64,000 bases of DNA from Segatella hominis (GCF_019249725.2 NZ_CP137559.1:1035501-1099500); one strand, 5' to 3'; numbered from the stretch's first letter, positions 35,921 to 44,352 are shown. Numbers and translations are program-made. The notes: generated by a model not told the origin, from the sequence alone.

Positions 35921-36601
35921 TTATTTTATCTTCAATGTCCTCAGATATTCCTTCTGCTCGGGCGTGATTCTGTAGCTCTCGATGGCCTTCTGGATGGTCT
36001 TGTTGTGCGTCCATGGAGCAAGGCGGTTTTGCTCGATGTAGGGAATCGCCTGGTCCCATTGCTTGGCAAGGGCGGTGGCGAAGAACCAGGCTACCATCAT
36101 CTTTACGTAATATTCTTCGCTCCTTACAGAGGCTGGAATTTCAAGATATTCAGCCTTGAAGTCTTTATCCAGGTAATGAGACATAAGTGTCTCTATTCCA
36201 AAGCGACAGGTATAAATGTGTGACGATTTACTCCAAGTCTTGATCTTCGCCAACAGCTCCTTCTTGTGTTTGACAAACACCTTCGGAGACATGATGTCGC
36301 AAACTGCCCAGTTGTCCACGAAAGGCAGGAATCTGTCTGTAAGACGAATGCATTCTTCGTAGTCCTTCACCTCAGAAATGAGGAGACCATGAAGCATGTT
36401 CTCATCGTAGTATTCGTGAGGAAGCTGATGAAGGAATTCCTCGCATTCTGTCTCCTTTGTAAATTCTTTTGCGAACTTGCGAAGCACAGGCACACGAATG
36501 CCTATGAAACTTTCTATAGGCACTCCCGGTGTCAGTTTGGCTTGGAAAGCAGCATACTGCTTATCCTGCATGGCGAACAGTCTTTCTTGAAGTGAAGTCA
36601 T
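35921..36601 (-). CDS. DNA alkylation repair protein (AlkD-like)
   Basis: A 226-residue HEAT-like-repeat protein with the AlkD/PF08713 pattern: MQDKQYAAFQAKLTPGVP, IGIRVPVLRKFAKEF, FVDNWAVCDIMSPKVF, and YYVKMMVAWFFATALAKQW. The family removes alkylated bases from DNA. It is in a tight leftward unit with an AlkZ-related gene upstream (2-nt gap) and the RNase H-fold gene downstream. Confidence 0.9.
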   Translation of the reverse strand: MTSLQERLFAMQDKQYAAFQAKLTPGVPIESFIGIRVPVLRKFAKEFTKETECEEFLHQLPHEYYDENMLHGLLISEVKDYEECIRLTDRFLPFVDNWAVCDIMSPKVFVKHKKELLAKIKTWSKSSHIYTCRFGIETLMSHYLDKDFKAEYLEIPASVRSEEYYVKMMVAWFFATALAKQWDQAIPYIEQNRLAPWTHNKTIQKAIESYRITPEQKEYLRTLKIK

Positions 36602-36603
36602 TT

Positions 36604-37278
36604 TTATCCAATTAATTTAATGATCTGTTTATCCGAAGCGTCAGGCAGGATTTCTTTCAGATGTTTGAAAATCTTCTGGTAAGATTCCAGGGGAGTACGG
36701 TTGCATTGGCAAGCCTCCCTGCCATAGAGATCTTCGGGAGTGTTGAGCAGCGACCATCCCCAGCCATATTCATGATTGTGCTTGTCACGAGGATAGATGA
36801 AATCCTCGGTCACAATGTAAGTCGCCATTTCCAGTCGGGTGAGATAACCGTCAAACTTGCTTCTCATTCCCTTGCCCGTAAAACCGCAGGCTGCCCGAAG
36901 TTCCCTTGTAATGAGACTGCCGGTAGATTGAAGTGTACTGAGAATGGCTCCTTCTATCGATTCTTCATTCGGGCGAGGAAACTTGCTTCTTCTGTAGTTG
37001 TAGAAGTCCGGCCACCATTCCTGGCTGATGAATCCTGCTTTCTTGTTGAAGAACTTTCCGTACATACACGGCATTTCCTGCACAATTTCGCCCTTCCATT
37101 TCCATAGCGGCCAGTCCCAACCGCCTTCAGGAAATGTTACATAACCGCAGTCATCTGTCACGATGTCTTCGGCAGAGAATCCTTCAATGCCGCTATCAAG
37201 GAGAGGGAGGAAGCCGATCTTCTGAATTAGCTCCATCATGCCTGTTGCTGAATATATTTCTGGAAAATTCATGTTCAT
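36604..37278 (-). CDS. AlkZ-related winged-helix DNA repair-like protein
   Basis: The 224-residue protein has residues and spacing resembling the AlkZ/YcaQ winged-helix family: WDWPLWKWKGEIV, then ESIEGAILSTLQSTGSLITR, RELRAACGFTGKGMRSKFDG. It lacks the full length of canonical AlkZ. In the canonical family the enzyme unhooks crosslinks. Its place 2 nt upstream of an AlkD-like gene supports a role in alkylation damage. I am sure of the resemblance, less of activity. Confidence 0.7.
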   Translation of the reverse strand: MNMNFPEIYSATGMMELIQKIGFLPLLDSGIEGFSAEDIVTDDCGYVTFPEGGWDWPLWKWKGEIVQEMPCMYGKFFNKKAGFISQEWWPDFYNYRRSKFPRPNEESIEGAILSTLQSTGSLITRELRAACGFTGKGMRSKFDGYLTRLEMATYIVTEDFIYPRDKHNHEYGWGWSLLNTPEDLYGREACQCNRTPLESYQKIFKHLKEILPDASDKQIIKLIG

Positions 37279-37282
37279 TTAT

Positions 37283-37445
37283 TTTTATCCTTTGTACTTA
37301 AACACTTTAACCATATCCTTGTCGCCACCCACAAGCTGGCTGCATCTGTTCAGCATTCCGGTGTCAGAGAAACCGCATTTCACCATGACCTTTCCTGATG
37401 CTGAATTTCCGGTGAAATGATCTGTCCAGATATTTTCTAAATGTT
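37283..37445 (-). pseudogene. 3' fragment of the GNAT gene
   Basis: About 160 bp repeat the 3' end of the GNAT gene (34574-34740) with few substitutions, including the ACAAGCTGGCTGCATCTG stretch and the same downstream TTTATTTTTATCC. Coding upstream of it is gone, and it abuts the 3' end of the AbiEii gene. Confidence 0.8.
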
Positions 37446-37449
37446 TCTT

Positions 37450-38280
37450 TCATTCAAATCTGATCATTTTTGCAAGTTCCATAAAATAGTCATTCGACCA
37501 AATATCCAACTCTTTGGGATTCCTGACAAAAGGCAACACGTCTGCCTTTATTTGATTCATGTCTGCCGTGGCAAGTCTTTCATTCAGTTTTTGAAGGAAC
37601 GTCTCCTTGTCAAGCTCTTCGTGATTGAACTGCAAGGCTCTTTCGCACAAGTGAGTAAAGTCAAGAGGAACATTGTGGCGAACATACCATTCGAAATCAT
37701 ACCAATCACGTCCCTTGACTCTGTTCTTCCAGGCACGATACACCAGTGCATGCATCTTTCCTGCAAAGAGGGCTGGCAAAGTGAAACATCGTGTCATGAA
37801 AGATTGGGGGAGCAGAAGCAACTTCTGTTCTGTTTGGAATTTCAAAGGAGGTTGAGTATCAACTTCAATCTTGATCTTGACAGATTTCTCAGTTCGGAAT
37901 GTAATATCATATACATCTGTGTTGTCTTTCAGAAAGGCAGACTCCACTTTGCCAAAGTTCTTTTTGTCCTTCTTTCTGATCTCAACCTCTCTACCCACCA
38001 TAGCGAATTGGTCAATGATGGGCTGAAAATAATGTGTAAAATCAAAGTTTTCATTCGGAGCAAGCAGGGAAAAATCCATATCCTCAGAGAAACGCTGCAA
38101 TCCATGGAATATACGCAGACATGTTCCACCATAGAAAGCTGCCTCGTTGAAAAAGCCACCATTGTAAAGACCAGAAAGAATAATCTGCTGGTTGACCTCA
38201 AAGATAGCATTGCGGTTTTGCAGTTCGGTCGTTATGTCATAGCTCGAAAGCATTTGATTGAATATCTCGTTTGTATTCAT
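37450..38280 (-). CDS. AbiEii/AbiGii-type nucleotidyltransferase toxin
   Basis: The 276-residue protein has the nucleotidyltransferase signature GGTCLRIFHG followed by RFSEDMDFSLL (D-x-D) and later AGKMHALVYRAWKNRVKGRDWYD, the usual AbiEii motif IV region. AbiEii is the toxin of type IV toxin-antitoxin systems and of AbiE abortive infection, modifying a cellular target in the cytoplasm. Its start overlaps the stop of the AbiEi-like gene by 4 nt. A second system of the type lies at 55.1-56.8 kb. Confidence 0.9.
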   Translation of the reverse strand: MNTNEIFNQMLSSYDITTELQNRNAIFEVNQQIILSGLYNGGFFNEAAFYGGTCLRIFHGLQRFSEDMDFSLLAPNENFDFTHYFQPIIDQFAMVGREVEIRKKDKKNFGKVESAFLKDNTDVYDITFRTEKSVKIKIEVDTQPPLKFQTEQKLLLLPQSFMTRCFTLPALFAGKMHALVYRAWKNRVKGRDWYDFEWYVRHNVPLDFTHLCERALQFNHEELDKETFLQKLNERLATADMNQIKADVLPFVRNPKELDIWSNDYFMELAKMIRFE

Positions 38281-38903
38281 TTCCTTAAATATTTAATTAG
38301 AGTTTCTATGGATTTAGACTTTTTCCCAACCTGAGCATATCGCTCAAATATACTTATGTCCATATTCCTGAAATCATCTATTTCCATTCGGATGTCCTCC
38401 TCCAAATAGTTCTCTATATCCTTCTGGTAACGTAAATTAACCTTCGGAGAATTTGCGATTAAGTCACAGAGCGCTTTTTCTGGTGTTGCCATCAGAAAGG
38501 CGTAACTCTGCATGTTGATGCTTGTAATCCCTATTGAAAAGGCTTCTCTTGACATGTTCTTATACTCAAAACGCCCGACAGGAGTATCAAAACTACGGGA
38601 GTGCTTTAGTGTCATAGACTGAGTAGTGTAAACAGCTTCTGGTATTAATCCATAATAACGTAATGCTGTCTGCATTGACACATACGAAGGGGCATAAAGA
38701 TGATTGGCTATCAGTTCTGTGGATAGAGCAACACGAGACACATTTGGAGCTACCACATAAAGCCCCTTCTTGAGTCGGATAATTTTATGAGCCGCCTCAA
38801 GACTGCGTACTTTCTGATTCCCTGCTTCAATATTTGTAAACAATGAAGCTATAGCTGAAGTACTGACTGGTATGTTACCTATATGTTCTAAATCCATTAT
38901 CAT
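38277..38903 (-). CDS. AbiEi-like antitoxin/regulator
   Basis: A 208-residue protein with N-terminal winged helix (IASLFTNIEAGNQKVRSL; IRLKKGLYVVAPNV) and a central AbiEi-type segment (APSYVSMQTALRYYGLIPEA). Members bind their promoter through the winged helix and neutralise the nucleotidyltransferase toxin. It is first in a two-gene unit (4-nt overlap ATGA) with the toxin. Gene order and size agree with a bona fide type IV pair. Confidence 0.88.
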   Translation of the reverse strand: MIMDLEHIGNIPVSTSAIASLFTNIEAGNQKVRSLEAAHKIIRLKKGLYVVAPNVSRVALSTELIANHLYAPSYVSMQTALRYYGLIPEAVYTTQSMTLKHSRSFDTPVGRFEYKNMSREAFSIGITSINMQSYAFLMATPEKALCDLIANSPKVNLRYQKDIENYLEEDIRMEIDDFRNMDISIFERYAQVGKKSKSIETLIKYLRK

Positions 38904-39088
38904 GGTGCAAAAATAGTAAAATTTGGAATAGAAAACGAACTTTTATTTGTTTTTCTGTTCTGTTTTTGGCTATTTTAACAAGTCGCTTAGTCAGACCGTT
39001 AAACATTGATGCAGAAATCAGGCTAGATACTCCGAGTCTGAATTGTGCTCCTATTCCATAGCATTCTCATTGCCCACATCAGAATTGC

Positions 39089-39247
39089 ATCTTCGGCTGA
39101 GCCTTGCCAGATAGGATAATGTACTCCCTCAGGTTCAAACAACTTCTTTTGAAGATGTGAACAGAGATTTATTTTTATCCTTTGTACTTAAACACTTTAA
39201 CCATATCCTTGTCACCACCCACAAGCTAAAATTCTTTCTGTTTCCAT
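39089..39247 (-). pseudogene. Deleted copies of two neighbouring genes
   Basis: 39089-39167 match the 90-residue protein gene (40011-40256) but lack an internal segment; the junction lies at CTTGCCAG, which occurs at both ends of the missing part, indicating microhomology deletion. Then 39169-39247 join the 3' ~57 bp of the GNAT gene to its 5' ~20 bp (AAAATTCTTTCTGTTTCCAT). The rest of 38904-39269 shows no gene. Confidence 0.75.
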
Positions 39248-39269
39248 TTTTATTCATATTTAGAAAAAC

Positions 39270-40010
39270 TTACATCTGTTTTCTTATGTATCGTGCCAGT
39301 CCGTAAACATATCTGCGGCAACCTGGACGATAGTGGAGCAGGCGGTCGAACCATGCAAGATGTTTGTTGAATAGGCGAACTGTAACACCTACATAGACCA
39401 TGGCGAAGAGCGTTCCGATGCCCACAATCTCCCATTTCCATGAACCGAGAAGCAGGAAGCAGAACAAGACGGCCAAGACCACGAGCGTGATGTCCACCCG
39501 AATCTTGGCTTTAGGGAAAGGCCAGCCGGTAACCTTGTGAATGGCGATGGAAATGCCCTCGCCAGGCATGGTTACTGAGCCGCACTTCACCTCCATGGCA
39601 ATTCCGAAACCGAGGATGGTGCAACCGGCAATCTGCACAAGGGCATTGACCAGGATATTTTCTGAAACCATCCACTGTGTAAGCACCATATTGAGGTCTA
39701 TGAACATTCCGAAGATAAAGCCGATAGCGAGTTGGAAGAGTTGCACCCACTCGAAGTTTCTTCTCAGAATCAGAATCTGCAGCACCACGAAGATGGCGTT
39801 CATCATGATGGTGTAGCCGCCGATAGTCCATCGGGGAATGTAGTCAAGCATTGTTCCTGCCGAAGCCATCACGTAAGGGATGGTGGAAATAACGCTTGAA
39901 CCTAACTGACTTCGCACACATGCTGCGACTCCGAAAGTCATTACATAGAGCGAAACGAGCAGCAGAATATGCTGCCATACAAAAGATATAACTTCTTCTT
40001 TCTTCATCAT
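39270..40010 (-). CDS. YczE/YitT-like integral membrane protein
   Basis: A 246-residue protein with about five membrane segments (LLLVSLYVMTFGVAACVRS; WTIGGYTIMMNAIFVVLQIL; LFQLAIGFIFGMFIDL; VALVQIAGCTILGFGIAME). The CGSVTMPGEGISIAIHKVTG stretch is typical of the YczE/YyaS family. Function is unknown. A truncated copy of its 3' end is at 29808-29946. Confidence 0.85.
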   Translation of the reverse strand: MMKKEEVISFVWQHILLLVSLYVMTFGVAACVRSQLGSSVISTIPYVMASAGTMLDYIPRWTIGGYTIMMNAIFVVLQILILRRNFEWVQLFQLAIGFIFGMFIDLNMVLTQWMVSENILVNALVQIAGCTILGFGIAMEVKCGSVTMPGEGISIAIHKVTGWPFPKAKIRVDITLVVLAVLFCFLLLGSWKWEIVGIGTLFAMVYVGVTVRLFNKHLAWFDRLLHYRPGCRRYVYGLARYIRKQM

Positions 40011-40256
40011 TTATATTATTTTCTTAATCAATTCGTTCAGTTTGTCCTCTCTGATAATCTTCGGCTGAGCCTTGCCAGCGAGAATGAGAATCTTCTTGCC
40101 GTTACGATAGATATGAAGCTGTCGTGAGCGAACTACGGCTGTCAGCTCCTTATCGTTCTGCATGGCTTGCCAGATAGGATAATATACTCCCTCAGGTTCA
40201 AACAACTTCTTTTGAAGATGTGAGCAGAGGTTTGTTGTATCAATAGTCATTGCCAT
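40011..40256 (-). CDS. Small hypothetical protein
   Basis: The frame is open to 40283, but the ATG at 40256 fits the end of the upstream gene (stop at 40265). The ~81-residue product (MAMTIDTTNLCSHLQKKLFE start, then YYPIWQAMQNDKEL and a basic C-terminus) belongs to no family I recognise. It is 1 nt from the YczE-like start, so they form one unit. A decayed copy is at 39089-39167. Confidence 0.65.
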   Translation of the reverse strand: MAMTIDTTNLCSHLQKKLFEPEGVYYPIWQAMQNDKELTAVVRSRQLHIYRNGKKILILAGKAQPKIIREDKLNELIKKII

Positions 40257-40264
40257 AATTTTCT

Positions 40265-40558
40265 TCAAACTATTTGTTTCCAAAGATTCACGTGTAAATA
40301 CGTCATCAGCGCAATCTGTATCAGCAGAATGGCAGGAATGCCGTATTTGAATTTCTTGTGCATCGTCTTATGGTGCCAGACTTTCATCCCCATCCATGCC
40401 CCGACGCTTCCTCCAACGACAGCCAGCAATAAAAGCGTTACTTCCGGAATGCGCCATTTGGCTTTCTTTGCCTTGTACTTATCAATGCCGTACACGATGA
40501 ATGTAACTGCATTGATGCCCAGGAGATAGTAGGCGAGGCAACTGTGTAATGTGTTCAT
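40265..40558 (-). CDS. DUF1294 membrane protein
   Basis: A 97-residue protein with four short membrane segments and the DUF1294 pattern: YGIDKYKAKKAKWRIPE and LLAVVGGSVGAWMGMKVWHHKT, KYGIPAILLIQIALM. The function is unknown. A degenerate copy of its 3' end seems to be present at about 35278-35300. Confidence 0.9.
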   Translation of the reverse strand: MNTLHSCLAYYLLGINAVTFIVYGIDKYKAKKAKWRIPEVTLLLLAVVGGSVGAWMGMKVWHHKTMHKKFKYGIPAILLIQIALMTYLHVNLWKQIV

Positions 40559-40585
40559 ACCCTTCGACTTCTTTTTCTTATTTCT

Positions 40586-40963
40586 TTAAAATCCCAACTC
40601 CACATCCTTTCCGAATGGTGCGAGCGAAAGCGCGGCCATCTTGAAATGCTGTTTTCCCCAAGGAATGCCGAAAATGGTTATACATAAGAGAAAGCCGAAG
40701 AACAGATGCATGAGGCAAGCCCACAATCCTCCGAAAATCAGCCAGAGTAAATTCAACGGGATGCGAATGCAACCTGTAGGACTATTCGATTCTCTTACTG
40801 TAGAACCAAAAGGCCATAGGCAGAGCAGACCAATCTTGAATGTCTGTATTGCAAACGGAATGCCGATGATAGTACATGCAAGAGCCAGACTTCCGGTGAA
40901 ATAACCGATGGCAGCTTCGAGACCTCCGAAGAGCCACCAAAGTAAGTTTCCTATTATGCGCAT
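40586..40963 (-). CDS. YccF-domain membrane protein
   Basis: The 125-residue protein carries two YccF units: NLLWWLFGGLEAAIGYFTGS with CTIIGIPFAIQTFKI, and NLLWLIFGGLWACLMHLFFG with CITIFGIPWGKQHFKM. It is an inner membrane protein of unknown function. The second half is also followed by the conserved LSLAPFGKDV ending. Confidence 0.93.
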   Translation of the reverse strand: MRIIGNLLWWLFGGLEAAIGYFTGSLALACTIIGIPFAIQTFKIGLLCLWPFGSTVRESNSPTGCIRIPLNLLWLIFGGLWACLMHLFFGFLLCITIFGIPWGKQHFKMAALSLAPFGKDVELGF

Positions 40964-40987
40964 AAGATTATTCTTTTATATTTTTGA

Positions 40988-41287
40988 TTATGTCAAGAAT
41001 GGATCAAGCGTAGCCAGCAGTTCAGCTTTATCTACCACACCGCTTGTGCGCCACAATACTTCTCCGTTTCGGAAGAGCATCAGCGTAGGCACGGATTGGA
41101 TGCGGTATTGGCTTGCTGTTACGCCGTACTTATCTACATCCACCTTGATGATTCGGATGCGGTCGCCCAATACACTCTTCACCTGCTGCAGAATGGGGTG
41201 CATCGCCTTGCAAGGTTGGCACCATGTAGCAAAGAAATCGACCAGAACAAGCTGGTCACTATTGATTACGTCATTGAATGTCTCCAT
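40988..41287 (-). CDS. Thioredoxin
   Basis: A 99-residue thioredoxin fold with the active site WCQPC (FFATWCQPCKAMHP, about residue 24); the canonical Gly is replaced by Gln. The cis-proline follows in IQSVPTLMLF. The DFFATW and KVDVDKYGV stretches confirm the fold. It may reduce disulfides in the cytoplasm. It lies 2 nt downstream of the hydrolase gene. Confidence 0.93.
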   Translation of the reverse strand: METFNDVINSDQLVLVDFFATWCQPCKAMHPILQQVKSVLGDRIRIIKVDVDKYGVTASQYRIQSVPTLMLFRNGEVLWRTSGVVDKAELLATLDPFLT

Positions 41288-41289
41288 AA

Positions 41290-42090
41290 TTATCTTTCTA
41301 TTTCTGTGAAACGATTAAAAGTTCTGCCGTCCCTTGTTACTTTCCCGAAGAACATATCTTCCGGTCTTACCCAATAGGCTTGGTCTCCATAGAGAGCCTG
41401 ATAAACCACCATGCGCTCCTGAGTCTCGGAGTCGAAGGCAGAATGGATGAATTTGTATTTACCGCCCTTAAAGTGCTGGAAATATCTTTCTTCCTTTGCT
41501 GAAAACTCCATCAGCATTTTCTGGGCGAGGGGAGCGTACCAGGTCTTCACCTCCTGCTCAGTAGGCGTATGACCGCCAGGGAAATGGAAGGCTTGGTTGT
41601 AGTGCTCCAGGAAGAGAGGGGAGAAGTGAGCCAGGGTGTCCTGCTCTCCAAAAAGTCCCCACACACGATCCTTATAATAAGGGTTGCAATGGTCAAACTG
41701 CACGGCTTCCAGTTCCGCAAACTCCTCTATCAGCGCCTCGTCAATCACCAGCCGCTGATTGCCGTCCCTTCTCGGTGCCTTGTATTCATGCTCGCCGATT
41801 CGCTCCTTCAGAAACTCCGTCATCATGAAATACGGATTGCCGAGCAGGGCAGGAATGCCCACCACCGGAGCCAGCATCTGGGCGAGGAAAGAGCCGCAGC
41901 TGTTGCCCAGAAGCAAGTCGGGCTGTTCCCGGTCGATGATGGAGCGAATCTCCTTTAGTGCCTCCTTGGGGTGCAATGGCAGGTCGGGAGTCAGCACCAC
42001 CGCCGTCCCCTCAAACGCCTCTTTCAAGGCTCTCGCCATCGGACAGCTGCCCGTGGCGAAGAATCCGTGTAGGAATAATATCTTCTTCAT
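41290..42090 (-). CDS. YqiA/YcfP-like alpha/beta hydrolase
   Basis: The N-terminus ILFLHGFFATGSCPMARAL with LLLGNSCGSFLAQMLA gives the nucleophile elbow (G-N-S-C-G) of the YqiA family, and the GNPYFMMTEFL stretch is typical. The last ~90 residues are an extra domain. Substrate unknown. It is the first gene of a leftward group ending with the thioredoxin. Confidence 0.85.
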   Translation of the reverse strand: MKKILFLHGFFATGSCPMARALKEAFEGTAVVLTPDLPLHPKEALKEIRSIIDREQPDLLLGNSCGSFLAQMLAPVVGIPALLGNPYFMMTEFLKERIGEHEYKAPRRDGNQRLVIDEALIEEFAELEAVQFDHCNPYYKDRVWGLFGEQDTLAHFSPLFLEHYNQAFHFPGGHTPTEQEVKTWYAPLAQKMLMEFSAKEERYFQHFKGGKYKFIHSAFDSETQERMVVYQALYGDQAYWVRPEDMFFGKVTRDGRTFNRFTEIER

Positions 42091-42770
42091 GCTCTAATCA
42101 TTTGATAATGATGCGCCTGTAATCTAGGGAGATAAGCAATGCTCAACGCCCATATCAGCGCAATATATCTGCAAAAATACAGAAAAATATTCAGAAAAGT
42201 GAATATTTAGATGGATTTTGTTTGCAGGGCGAACTTGATTTAACTTTATTTGTATGCAAGGGGATAACGAAAATGTCTTTAGTGTTATCTTGGGTTCCAA
42301 GTACATAGTTTCTCTTCACCTCACTCTTTATCTCATTATTAACCTCAATTTCAACCTCACTTTCTGTAATCTTCTATTTTTTTTCGATCATTAGTAGTGC
42401 TATCATCGGTTTTCTATGTACTGCGTTTCTTGGTATTTGTCTGAGTGCTTGTTTTAGCAATATTGTTGACTTTCAGAATAGAATCACCGACTTTGCACAT
42501 AATATTCATAAGATTATTACGTGCAAAAACAATGAATATATCTAGTCAGCTGTACTATCATGATTGAATGATAGGGCAAATAAAATGAAATAAAGTAATA
42601 ACCCCCCATGAAATTATAATTTTTCATAAAAATAACACATAAAATCCTTAATGACACTTAATGACACCCACTCTTAATGACACCCTCGGAATGATAACGA
42701 AACTTGAAACTAACACTTGAAAAACAAAAGACGACCGCTCCCCTCATGATTTTGAGGAAGCGGTCGTCTT
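42091..42770. repeat. Iteron half-array C, duplicated segment and leftward terminator
   Basis: 42152-42247 duplicate 35293-35390. CTTAATGACA occurs at 42647, 42657 and 42673, with spacings 10 and 16, exactly those of the right arm of the 44-kb element. A 12-bp hairpin AAGACGACCGCT (42728-42739) / AGCGGTCGTCTT (42759-42770) is followed on the minus strand by CTTTTGTTTTT and would terminate the HU-smalltalk transcript. No gene was seen in 42091-42919. Confidence 0.75.
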
Positions 42771-42919
42771 ATAGGGATTCATCAAACTCTCTGTCTGATT
42801 GTAATTCTAAAACCACATTTTCGGTGAGGTAAATTCAAAACTCAAACCATACTGGATTTATACCTTTTTATGTATACAAGAATGCAACTTAACATTCAAC
42901 ATGATATATATGCGATATT

Positions 42920-43024
42920 TCATCCCATGCAACTCGAAACGCCCAGCGAGGTGGCAAGTGCCGTAAGAATGCTGATGGCGATTTGAAGAATGGTCTTCCA
43001 TGTGTCTGCTTTCATTTTACTCAT
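42920..43024 (-). CDS. Smalltalk protein
   Basis: The 34-residue product (MSKMKADTWKTILQIAISIL, then TALATSLGVSSCMG) matches the tiny smalltalk family of Bacteroidota: a KxxTWKTILQI start, a hydrophobic segment and a C-terminal SSCMG. It is too short for common annotation. It lies downstream of the HU-like gene on the same strand, the standard companion arrangement. Its role is unknown; the hydrophobic helix suggests a membrane peptide. Confidence 0.85.
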   Translation of the reverse strand: MSKMKADTWKTILQIAISILTALATSLGVSSCMG

Positions 43025-43151
43025 ATTGATTCAATTTTAAAGGTTAAACTTATATTTTTGTGTGTTTCACATGAGGTTAATTTTCCCCTGGTCTGTTAGG
43101 ACTTCGGGAGGGTAGGTTGCCCCCACCAGCTTCACTTTGGCGGGGGAGAGG

Positions 43152-43883
43152 CTACTTCAATTCGTAGTCTCCATCGCCGTCCTGTCCAGTGTCGCCCTTA
43201 TTGTCGCCGCTTGGGGTGGAACCGGTGCCTTGGCTGGTGCCGCCGCTCTGCTCGGTGTTACCTCCTGCAGGAGTGCCGCCGCTTGGGTTAGAGCCACTGC
43301 TTGGGTTAGAGCCACCGCCATCAGAACCGTCGTCAGGAGTAGTTGGAGTGCTGATGTCCACGTTGGCTTTGCCCTCCTTGATGGCCTTGATGACTGCAGC
43401 CTGAGCGCTACGGCTGGCTACGAGGTTGAACTCTGCATCGGCAATGAGGTTCTTGAACTCAGCGCCTGGCTCCCACTGAACCTTCACGTCAGTGATGTTC
43501 TGAGCGGAGAACTTGTCTGCATCCTCAGCGCCCTTGGATGAGAGGAGGATGGAGAAATCACCGAGATCGCCGAGGCGGATTTTCTTGCCTTCGAGGAGTT
43601 GCTCTCTCATGCAATCCACGGTCATGTAGAGGATGGCAGAGATGTCTGCGCGAGAATAGACGCTGCCGTGACTGGAGATGTGCTTGGCAAACTTCTCGAT
43701 GGTCATCACATCAGAATACTGAGATACGGCGAAGGCATTCTTCTTCTCGGTCTTCACAAGGTTGAGGTCGGCCTGGTCGGGGTTCTTACCCTCTTTCTTA
43801 GCCTGGTTGATACGTGATTTAGCCTGGTTGATTTCAAGGAGGTTACTGTTCACTGAGCGCATGGTAATGCTGTAGTTAATCAT
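43152..43883 (-). CDS. HU-like DNA-binding protein
   Basis: The frame is open to an ATG at 43958, but MINYSI at 43883 matches the usual start of Bacteroidota HU-like proteins (about 243 residues here). The HU region has MTIEKFAKHISSHGSVYSRA and LYMTVDCMREQLLEGKKIRL GDLGDF (split only for length), then DVKVQWEPGAEFKNL. The last ~65 residues are a Gly/Ser/Asp/Pro-rich tail. It probably binds DNA. It is the left arm of the 43-52 kb cassette and has a long leader. Confidence 0.9.
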   Translation of the reverse strand: MINYSITMRSVNSNLLEINQAKSRINQAKKEGKNPDQADLNLVKTEKKNAFAVSQYSDVMTIEKFAKHISSHGSVYSRADISAILYMTVDCMREQLLEGKKIRLGDLGDFSILLSSKGAEDADKFSAQNITDVKVQWEPGAEFKNLIADAEFNLVASRSAQAAVIKAIKEGKANVDISTPTTPDDGSDGGGSNPSSGSNPSGGTPAGGNTEQSGGTSQGTGSTPSGDNKGDTGQDGDGDYELK

Positions 43884-44084
43884 ACTTTTTGTGTGTTTTG
43901 ATGGTTGATATTTCAATTCCCCAGAAGCCCCGTTTCTTGCCCTTATTTTGGTCGTCATTGATGTCTGGCGCCTTACATCAATCGAGATTCAAATGTGTCG
44001 TCTGTAAAGACCGACTTTCGGTGCAAGAGAAGCTTTCTTTCGATTGCTGGTGCAAAGGTACAACAATTCTGAGCCGAAAACAAG
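43884..44084 (-). promoter_or_regulatory. Promoter and long conserved leader of the HU-like gene
   Basis: On the minus strand, CTTG (44084-44081), 20 nt, TACCTTTG (44060-44053). The ~165-nt leader contains the hairpin ATTGATGT / ACATCAAT with a GGCGCC loop next to an in-frame ATG (43958). The whole region is ~95% identical to 30570-30786 though the coding sequences diverge. Confidence 0.75.
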
Positions 44085-44194
44085 AATATGGCCAAAAAAG
44101 TTAGAAATAACTCTGTAAGTAGCTGATTTATAACTATATACGCAAAAGCTGATTTTGCATTTCATATCCCATGGAAGACAAAAGGTGACAAAGG

Positions 44195-44352
44195 TGTCAT
44201 TAAGGAAGGGTGTCATTAAGTGTCATTAAGAAAAATGAAAGTGTCATTTTGGGCTATAGTATAATATATAAATATTTATATATTATACTATAGAGGATTT
44301 TTGCGCCCCCCGAAACCTTAATGACACTTAATGACACCCTCTCTTAATGACA
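44195..44352. repeat. Mirror-symmetric iteron/palindrome element B (origin- or operator-like)
   Basis: TGTCATTAAG at 44195, 44211 and 44221 and its complement CTTAATGACA at 44317, 44327 and 44343: all six are exactly mirrored about 44273.5 (spacings 16,10 and 10,16). Its centre is a perfect 40-bp palindrome (44254-44293, CTATAGTATAATATATAAAT and its complement). It lies between the HU promoter and the divergent TACCTTTG box at 44425-44432. No gene is seen in this stretch. Confidence 0.9.

Noticed and set aside
44195..44352. Element B as an ordinary intrinsic terminator
   Set aside because: Both neighbouring genes diverge from it, there is no T-tract and the iterons lie outside the palindrome.
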